DNA from: DAISJD01 sp036821645
GTDB lineage: Bacteria > Pseudomonadota > Alphaproteobacteria > ATCC43930 > CGMCC-115725
NCBI GenBank assembly: GCA_036821645.1
Contig: DAISJD010000110.1
Span: 1-10,348 of the forward strand
Direction: 5' to 3'
DNA length: 10,348 nucleotides
How positions within the stretch are numbered: the stretch's first letter is position 1; every line of letters starts with the position of its first letter. The notes under the pieces were generated by a model, which worked only from the letters and a program-made list of their open reading frames with translations, searched no databases and had not been told where the DNA came from. This document shows positions 6,353 to 10,348 of the stretch, piece by piece. The position numbers were made by a program, and so were the translations under genes.

Positions 6353-7459
6353 TCATTGCCCCGTCGTTTTATCGGGAATAAGCCCCATTTCGCGATAGAA
6401 GCGTTCGGCCCCCGGATGAAGCGGGGCCCCAAGCCCGTCGAGCGCATGGGCAAACGCAATGCGCTTGCCGATCGGGTGCCCGGACGCCAAGAGATGCTGC
6501 GAATTCGGATGCCAGAGCGACTTTACCAATTGGTACGCGAATGCATCCTCGATCCGGCTCGACGTGATCCATTGTGCGCCGATGCCGATAGTCGGGGTTT
6601 CTTCGCCCACACCGGGGTAAAGATTGGCCGGAATATGATCGACGCCAAAAAAACCCACCCGTTTTCTCAACCGGTCGATGGCATCGGCCGGAATGGCGAC
6701 AAATCGAATGGGAAAAGCGGCGGCCAATTCCGCAATGGCCGAGACCGGATAACCGCCGATTTGAAAAAACGCATCCAATTGGCCAAGACGCAATTGCTCG
6801 CTCGCCATGGAGAGTTTGACGAAAGACGGTTTGATATCCTTTTCGCTAAGCCCCCCCGTACTGAGGGCCAAACGCGCATCGACCAGAGTGCCCGATTCCG
6901 GTTCCCCCATACAAACCCGCTTGCCCTTCAGATCCTTGATCGTGCGAATCGCACTATCTGCCGCAACGACGACATGGAGACTTTCGCTATAGAGATTGGC
7001 GAGCGAGCGAATATCGTCCATCGCCCCGCGGCGTTCGAACTGGTTCGTGCCGCCATAGGCCCAGGCTGCGACATCGGCTTGGCAAAGGGCCGATTCAAGC
7101 AGGCCGCTATGCACGGATTCGACATTCTCGACCGACCCTTGGGTCGCCTGCGCCACCACGATCACACCCGGCACGCCGCACGACCCACCGCGCGCGCATT
7201 CCCTGGCACCGGGGGGATTCGACAAGGCACTCGCCATCATACCGCCCAAGGGGAAATAGGTCCCAGCCGTAGCCCCCGTACCGATCCGAAAAAATTTGAG
7301 ATCCGGCTTTTCGGCCGCCGCCGATGCGGTGCGGCCCCCCAACAGGGCCCCGACCCCGGCCCAACCGCAAGCCTGCAATAAAAAACCGCGCCGACCGACA
7401 CCGACACGGCACCCTGCGACAAGGCCACTTGTTCTCGTAAAGCGCTTCGTGCTGGTCAT
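6353..7459 (-). CDS. TAXI family TRAP transporter solute-binding protein, Tat-exported
   Basis: This is a 368-residue periplasmic binding protein of the TAXI family, which normally captures organic acids for a fused DctQM-type TRAP permease. The N-terminus is a Tat signal: basic region, VGRRGFLLQA with the twin arginines at 23-24, a hydrophobic stretch to about 41, and a probable signal-peptidase site at TASAAA (44-49). The mature protein starts with the family block FRIGTGATAGTYFPLGGM, followed by a segment with two cysteines (ECARGGSCGVPG) that could form a disulfide, then QATQGSVENV. The C-terminal part keeps TAXI features (LYPGVGEETPTIGIGAQW). The frame is open to a TTG at 7534, but the ATG at 7459 gives a proper Tat signal and has GGGGG 7 nt upstream. 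No TRAP permease lies next to it, so it may serve a permease elsewhere or act in sensing. The ligand is unknown. Confidence 0.92.
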   Translation of the reverse strand: MTSTKRFTRTSGLVAGCRVGVGRRGFLLQACGWAGVGALLGGRTASAAAEKPDLKFFRIGTGATAGTYFPLGGMMASALSNPPGARECARGGSCGVPGVIVVAQATQGSVENVESVHSGLLESALCQADVAAWAYGGTNQFERRGAMDDIRSLANLYSESLHVVVAADSAIRTIKDLKGKRVCMGEPESGTLVDARLALSTGGLSEKDIKPSFVKLSMASEQLRLGQLDAFFQIGGYPVSAIAELAAAFPIRFVAIPADAIDRLRKRVGFFGVDHIPANLYPGVGEETPTIGIGAQWITSSRIEDAFAYQLVKSLWHPNSQHLLASGHPIGKRIAFAHALDGLGAPLHPGAERFYREMGLIPDKTTGQ

Positions 7460-7641
7460 CGCATGCCCCCGATATGCCGCACCGAGTGAAAAGAGTGAGC
7501 TTAGATAAAACGAGCCGAAATGCCGTTCACCCAATCTTACGCACGCGCAATTTCCGTAAGGATGGATTGAAAACCCTACCGCAAGCTTCGTTTGCCCTAT
7601 TTTCTGTTATTTCAAGCGCTTCTTGACGCGATCAAGCCGTC

Positions 7642-7670
7642 ATTTTGATTGCACACAGCTTAGATTACAA
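7642..7670 (-). promoter_or_regulatory. Candidate promoter for the TAXI gene
   Basis: The minus strand reads TTGTAA, 17 bp, CAAAAT. Both boxes match the sigma-70 consensus at four of six positions and the spacing is ideal. It would give a leader of about 175 nt before the ATG at 7459. The region is A/T-rich, so chance matches are likely. Confidence 0.3.
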
Positions 7671-7723
7671 CGCTCTTGCCGACGAGCTTATTCCCATGAA
7701 ACGGGCAAGAGCGATCCTTTTTT
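7671..7723 (+). terminator. Plus-strand intrinsic-terminator-like hairpin
   Basis: A perfect 10-bp inverted repeat (CGCTCTTGCC at 7671-7680 and GGCAAGAGCG at 7704-7713) encloses a 23-nt loop. ATCC and then six T (7718-7723) follow on the plus strand. The minus-strand copy is not followed by a T-run, so the terminator reading works only rightward. No plus-strand gene lies upstream; the loop is longer than usual. Confidence 0.5.
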
Positions 7724-7729
7724 GCAGTA

Positions 7730-7769
7730 AAAAATCAAAAACGGCCGAATCGAGGCCATCATGATTTTT
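7730..7769 (-). terminator. Terminator after the Rieske ferredoxin gene (bidirectional shape)
   Basis: AAAAATCA (7730-7737) pairs perfectly with TGATTTTT (7762-7769). Inside, GGCC (7743-7746) pairs with GGCC (7754-7757) around a 7-nt loop. On the minus strand the GC core is followed by GTTTTTGATTTTTT, a good U-tract, 38 bp beyond the ferredoxin stop. The A-tract on the other side lets it work rightward as well. The GC stem itself is short. Confidence 0.6.
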
Positions 7770-7807
7770 ATGTCACGCCCCACCCCGTCGCCGACCTGGT
7801 AAAAACA

Positions 7808-8149
7808 TCACGAAACAGTACGCCAGACCGGACTCCAATCAATCTCAACTTCAATAATCTGCCCCACCACCCGAACCGGGTAAGTCTTGATCCCGCACGT
7901 CACTGGCCCCCCCTGTGCCGCCCCCGTACGAATATCAAATCGCCCCGCATGAAGGGGGCATTCGATCTCGTGATCATCGAGCCAGCCATCGGACAACAAA
8001 GCATAAGCATGGCTACAAATATTGTCCGTGGCGTAAAGATTCCCTTCTACCCGGTAAAGGGCAACCGGTCGCCCGGCCACGGTCACGCCGACCACCGAAC
8101 CGTCGCGAACAGAATCCACCGATGTAACCCGCGTCCAATCGCCCATCAT
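7808..8149 (-). CDS. Rieske [2Fe-2S] ferredoxin, dioxygenase-type
   Basis: This is a small soluble Rieske ferredoxin of 113 residues, the size of the electron-transfer component of aromatic-ring dioxygenases and of NirD-like proteins. Both cluster-binding boxes are complete: CSH with Cys45 and His47, and CPLHAGRF with Cys64 and His67. The 16-residue spacing between the boxes fits the ferredoxin subtype. There is no signal peptide or membrane helix, so it acts in the cytoplasm. Two ATG codons stand in tandem at the start, and AGGGTG lies about 5-8 nt upstream. No oxygenase, reductase or nitrite reductase gene lies beside it, so its redox partner cannot be named. It is bounded by terminators on both sides and is probably transcribed alone. 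Confidence 0.93.
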   Translation of the reverse strand: MMGDWTRVTSVDSVRDGSVVGVTVAGRPVALYRVEGNLYATDNICSHAYALLSDGWLDDHEIECPLHAGRFDIRTGAAQGGPVTCGIKTYPVRVVGQIIEVEIDWSPVWRTVS

Positions 8150-8180
8150 ATCACCCTAACTCTGATCACACGCCCATCAT

Positions 8181-8213
8181 AATAAAAAGGGCTAAACGCA
8201 TCGGTTTAACCCC
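8181..8213 (-). terminator. Intrinsic terminator between the RND adaptor and Rieske genes
   Basis: On the minus strand GGG-T-TAAAC pairs with GTTTA-G-CCC around the 6-nt loop CGATGC, giving nine pairs with one G-U. TTTTTATT follows. The wobble pair forms only in minus-strand RNA (it would be C/A on the plus strand), which supports this direction. It ends transcripts from the RND adaptor gene 128 bp upstream, and its T-run is only about 35 bp before the ferredoxin ATG. Confidence 0.75.
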
Positions 8214-8317
8214 TTCGTCCCACACACTAGATAAGGGGCCGTTTCGTGCAAAAGATTTTTCCCATCAACAGACGACAGAATCAATCACTTGGGCCCTACC
8301 GCCAGTTCGATCGCAGG

Positions 8318-8339
8318 CCCCCCCTTGTTAAGAGGGGGG
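8318..8339. repeat. GC-rich hairpin next to the RND adaptor stop codon
   Basis: CCCCCCTT (8319-8326) pairs with AGGGGGG plus one wobble (8332-8339) around a 5-nt loop. It begins one base past the adaptor gene stop. Neither strand has a T-run after it, so it is more likely a 3'-end stabilising or Rho-assisted structure than an intrinsic terminator by itself. Confidence 0.45.
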
Positions 8340-8340
8340 A

Positions 8341-9594
8341 TTAACCCTTCAAACCGTCGACGATGCTGACAAGATCCCCATTTTTCAAGAACCCGGTCCC
8401 TGTCGTCACCACCTTTTCGCCCAGGGCCAATCCTTTCACGATCGCAACGACCCCGTCGGCCCGCAGCCCCGTTTCCACTTCATGAGCCGTCACCGTCCCG
8501 GTCTCGCCTGTAGAATCGACGACAAAGACGAGCGACCGGCCATCGCGACTGACCACGGCGGACTCAGGCACCGTCACACTCGGCACGTCTTCCAGCAACA
8601 AGTGCCCAGTGACGAAACTGCCAGCCCGTAGGTTTGGATTCGCCGGAAACCGAATATGGGCGATGCCGTTGCGGGTCGTCGCATCCACCGTGGGGGCGAT
8701 CGCCCGCACGGTGCCGACGATCGGGGCCTGTTGTCCGGTAAAATTCGCCAAGTTCAAGGTTTGTCCCTGCTTGATGCGCGGCAGTAGACGATCGGAGATT
8801 TCCGCATCCAATTCAATGATCCCATCGCGGGCCACATGGAAGAGATCGTCGCTCGGCCCCGATAAAACCTTGCCGAGACGCGCCGTCCGCTTAGCGATCA
8901 CCCCATTGGCGGGCGAGCGGATTTCGGTTTGCGCAAGGCGCGCCAGCAATTCGTTGCGCTGCGACTGGATCAGGGCCAAGTCGGCTTGAGCCACAAGCTT
9001 ACTGTTACGGGCGGCATCGATCCTCGCCATGGTCGTGCGGGCCGTAGCCTCGCGCGTATCGGCGGTTTGCCCGGAGATCGTGGCGGTTTTCAAGAGTTCC
9101 TGGGCGCGCTTCAAATCGGTCTGAGCATTGCGGGCATTGGCCTCGGCCTCGGCGATCGCGGCATCTTGCTGACCGATCGCGGCACGGGCCCGTTCAATCT
9201 GCGCCTCGTTCGATTTCAATTGCGCCACCAACAGCGAATCGTCGAGCTTAGCCAGCAACTGGCCTGCCGTCACCGTATCGCCTTCTTCGACGAAGATCTT
9301 TACAATCGAAAGTTGCCCGACCTCCGCCCCTACGGCCAAATCCTCCCAGGGGACGAGACTGCCCGTCACCATGATCCGATCGGTCATCGGGCGTGCCGTC
9401 GCCGGTTCGAGACTGACGGTCATGACCGGTTTTGCCGGTTTGATTTCCGGTGGTGGCGGCTCGTTGAACACGCCCATCGCCACGAGACCGGCAACGGCAA
9501 GGACGAGGACGACACCGACGAACGCCACCCCCCAGAGGATGCCGTGTTTCGATTTACCGGCGCTGGATGGGGATGCAAGAATATCTGACGACAT
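8341..9594 (-). CDS. RND efflux periplasmic adaptor subunit (HlyD/MFP family)
   Basis: This is a 417-residue membrane fusion protein that bridges an RND pump to an outer-membrane channel. An N-terminal membrane anchor lies at about 18-42 with no lipobox cysteine, so it is held by an uncleaved helix. The first half of the lipoyl domain follows (VKIFVEEGDTVTAGQLLAKL, near 98-117), then a long Ala/Gln/Glu-rich alpha-helical hairpin (about 120-225). The second lipoyl half (TEIRSPANGVIAKR) comes next, then the beta-barrel and membrane-proximal domains, ending in KVVTTGTGFLKNGDLVSIVDG. The ATG has AAGGTG 6 nt upstream. Its partner pump gene starts 207 bp away in the opposite direction. Substrate is not predictable from sequence. 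No TetR or other regulator gene is in the window. Confidence 0.94.
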   Translation of the reverse strand: MSSDILASPSSAGKSKHGILWGVAFVGVVLVLAVAGLVAMGVFNEPPPPEIKPAKPVMTVSLEPATARPMTDRIMVTGSLVPWEDLAVGAEVGQLSIVKIFVEEGDTVTAGQLLAKLDDSLLVAQLKSNEAQIERARAAIGQQDAAIAEAEANARNAQTDLKRAQELLKTATISGQTADTREATARTTMARIDAARNSKLVAQADLALIQSQRNELLARLAQTEIRSPANGVIAKRTARLGKVLSGPSDDLFHVARDGIIELDAEISDRLLPRIKQGQTLNLANFTGQQAPIVGTVRAIAPTVDATTRNGIAHIRFPANPNLRAGSFVTGHLLLEDVPSVTVPESAVVSRDGRSLVFVVDSTGETGTVTAHEVETGLRADGVVAIVKGLALGEKVVTTGTGFLKNGDLVSIVDGLKG

Positions 9595-9642
9595 GAGGCA
9601 CCTTCACGGGCTGAACTGCGCGACATCCTAATCGAACTCAAC

Positions 9643-9671
9643 CTGACAATGGCATGAATTAGATTTAACGT
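9643..9671 (+). promoter_or_regulatory. Candidate promoter of the RND pump gene
   Basis: The plus strand reads CTGACA, a 17-bp spacer and TAACGT, placing the start of transcription near 9678 and leaving a leader of about 125 nt. The -35 box matches five of six consensus positions; the -10 box is weaker. It lies in the middle of the divergent control region, and the -10 sits within a palindrome. Confidence 0.45.
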
Positions 9672-9698
9672 TACCAAGCGCCTGTTTGGCGCTATTGG
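9666..9698. promoter_or_regulatory. Two adjacent dyads in the divergent RND control region
   Basis: TAACGTTA (9666-9673) is an 8-bp palindrome covering the candidate -10 box of the pump gene. Directly beside it, AGCGCC (9677-9682) and GGCGCT (9688-9693) form a perfect 6-bp dyad around a 5-bp centre, and it is extended by CCA/TGG after a 2-base bulge. The placement over the likely start of transcription fits a repressor operator, but no regulator gene is nearby to assign it to. Confidence 0.4.
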
Positions 9699-9801
9699 AT
9701 AGGGGTGGGCGGGCGATAAGGCCAGTGGTTTCTATCGTTCGACCGCAAGAATTGATCCGATCGGACCTTCAGGGTTCCGTCGATGCGACGAGGGTGGATG
9801 A

Positions 9802-10348
9802 ATGCGCGCGAATATTTCGGCTTGGGCGATCCGACAACCGATTCCCCCCATCGTCCTATTCATGCTCTTGATGTTCATCGGGCTTGTTTCCTTCTTCTCG
9901 ATGCAGATCACGGCAACCCCCAACATCGATATTCCGTTGGTCAGTGTGACCGTGACCCAGTCCGGTGCCGCACCAAGCGAGATGGAAACCACCATCGTTC
10001 GCCCGATCGAAGACGTGATGGCCAATATTTCCGGCATCAAACATGTTCAATCCACGATTACCGAAGGCGTGTCGCGCATCGTCGCCGAATTCCGCATCGG
10101 CACCAATACCGACCGGGCGGTCAACGACACACGCGACGCCGTGACCAAGGTACGCCAGATCCTGCCCCAGACGATCGATGAGCCCCAGATCGAACGACTC
10201 GACCCGGCCGGCGGCGATGTGGTCGGCTATGTCGTGACCTCGACGCGCCTCAATCCGGCGCAATTGACCGATTTCGTCGATAACGTCGTCATCCGCGCCT
10301 TGGTCGGCATCAACGGGGTCAGCACCGTCGATCGCCAGGGTGGGGGGG
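9802..10348 (+). CDS. RND efflux pump inner-membrane subunit (AcrB/HAE family), 3' end beyond window
   Basis: These are the first 182 codons of an RND transporter that would normally exceed 1000 residues. The N-terminus has a short cytoplasmic helix (ISAWAIRQPIPPIV), the first membrane helix (about 14-33), and then the pore-domain block P-NIDIPLVSVTV-QSGAAPSEMETT at about 40-64. Further family motifs are VRPIEDVMANISGIKHVQST and FRIGTNTDRAVNDTRDAV. An in-frame TGA directly precedes the ATG at 9802, so this is the only possible start in this frame nearby, and GAGGGTGG lies just upstream. The family is clear. Whether it exports drugs, metals or lipids is not. It is divergent from the adaptor gene, and an outer-membrane partner is not in the window. 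Confidence 0.95.
   Translation, partial: MRANISAWAIRQPIPPIVLFMLLMFIGLVSFFSMQITATPNIDIPLVSVTVTQSGAAPSEMETTIVRPIEDVMANISGIKHVQSTITEGVSRIVAEFRIGTNTDRAVNDTRDAVTKVRQILPQTIDEPQIERLDPAGGDVVGYVVTSTRLNPAQLTDFVDNVVIRALVGINGVSTVDRQGGG

Larger units (their letters stand above)
7460..7807. other. 348-bp gene-free, A/T-richer intergenic region
   Basis: No reading frame here looks like a gene. The stretch is visibly richer in A/T than its surroundings and separates the TAXI gene from the Rieske ferredoxin gene, both on the minus strand. It holds two hairpins, described separately: a bidirectional terminator at 7730-7769 and a plus-strand hairpin with a T-run at 7671-7723. It should also carry the TAXI promoter. 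Candidates on the minus strand are TTGTAA-17-CAAAAT (7642-7670) and TTTTAT near 7503-7508. Confidence 0.6.

Noticed and set aside
6356..7381. Plus-strand frame of 341 codons opposite the TAXI gene
   Set aside because: It is a shadow of the TAXI coding frame, with no known motifs and biased composition.
7460..7534. TTG start giving 25 more residues to the TAXI protein
   Set aside because: It would bury the Tat signal; the ATG at 7459 has a good ribosome binding site and a normal signal peptide.
8318..8339. GC-rich hairpin considered as the terminator of the RND adaptor gene
   Set aside because: No T-run follows on either strand; the hairpin at 8181-8213 with TTTTT fits better.
9783..10263. 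Frames of about 130 codons on both strands over the RND pump gene
   Set aside because: The frame starting at 9802 gives an unmistakable RND N-terminus; the others are shadows.
10339..10348. Run of seven G at the right edge considered as a sequencing or assembly fault
   Set aside because: The RND frame stays open through it and family members are Gly-rich at this point; the window ends before it can be judged.
1..10348. CRISPR arrays, tRNA genes, insertion sequences, prophage or defence genes
   Set aside because: I saw no direct-repeat array, cloverleaf, transposase motif or terminal inverted repeats, and the genes are mostly core functions.

Overview
The window looks like chromosomal DNA from a GC-rich alphaproteobacterium, probably near the Rhodospirillales. 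I infer this from the gene order ymdB-type phosphodiesterase, yebC, ruvC, ruvA, ruvB, ybgC, tolQ, tolR, tolA, a known alphaproteobacterial arrangement, and from the protein sequences. No direct taxonomic marker such as rRNA is present. Nearly all genes lie on the minus strand, so the window is best read from right to left.

Positions 1-5206 (minus) hold a tightly packed gene train. It starts with yebC (translation factor/regulator), then the Holliday-junction processing genes ruvC, ruvA and ruvB. It continues with the hot-dog thioesterase ybgC and the cell-envelope motor genes tolQ, tolR and the 5' part of tolA, which is cut by the window edge. Neighbouring genes overlap by 1, 7, 4, 4 and 28 bp or are separated by 6 and 2 bp, so translational coupling is likely throughout. 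The tolA reading frame has about 98 residues ahead of its membrane anchor, which is unusually long. Upstream, after a 197-bp gap with a long imperfect hairpin and a small dyad over a possible -10 box, lies the ymdB-like metallophosphoesterase (5403-6245). A promoter with a perfect TATAAT box sits just upstream of it and is the best candidate start for the whole transcript.

Positions 6353-7459 (minus) encode a Tat-exported TAXI-type TRAP solute-binding protein, with no permease gene beside it in the window. A 348-bp gene-free stretch follows (7460-7807). It contains an A/T-flanked bidirectional terminator and a second 10-bp hairpin followed by six T on the plus strand. That second hairpin has no annotated plus-strand transcript to terminate and may end a small RNA.

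Positions 7808-8149 (minus) encode a small Rieske [2Fe-2S] ferredoxin. A well-formed terminator lies just upstream, separating it from the RND periplasmic adaptor gene (8341-9594, minus). The matching RND inner-membrane pump gene begins at 9802 on the plus strand and runs off the right edge. Adaptor and pump are thus divergent, sharing a 207-bp control region with a good plus-strand promoter and two dyads.

I saw no tRNA, rRNA, CRISPR array, transposase or phage gene. Most of the window is ordinary core genome. The points most worth a second look are the tolA N-terminus, the orphan plus-strand hairpin, the divergent RND pair and the hairpin ahead of yebC.
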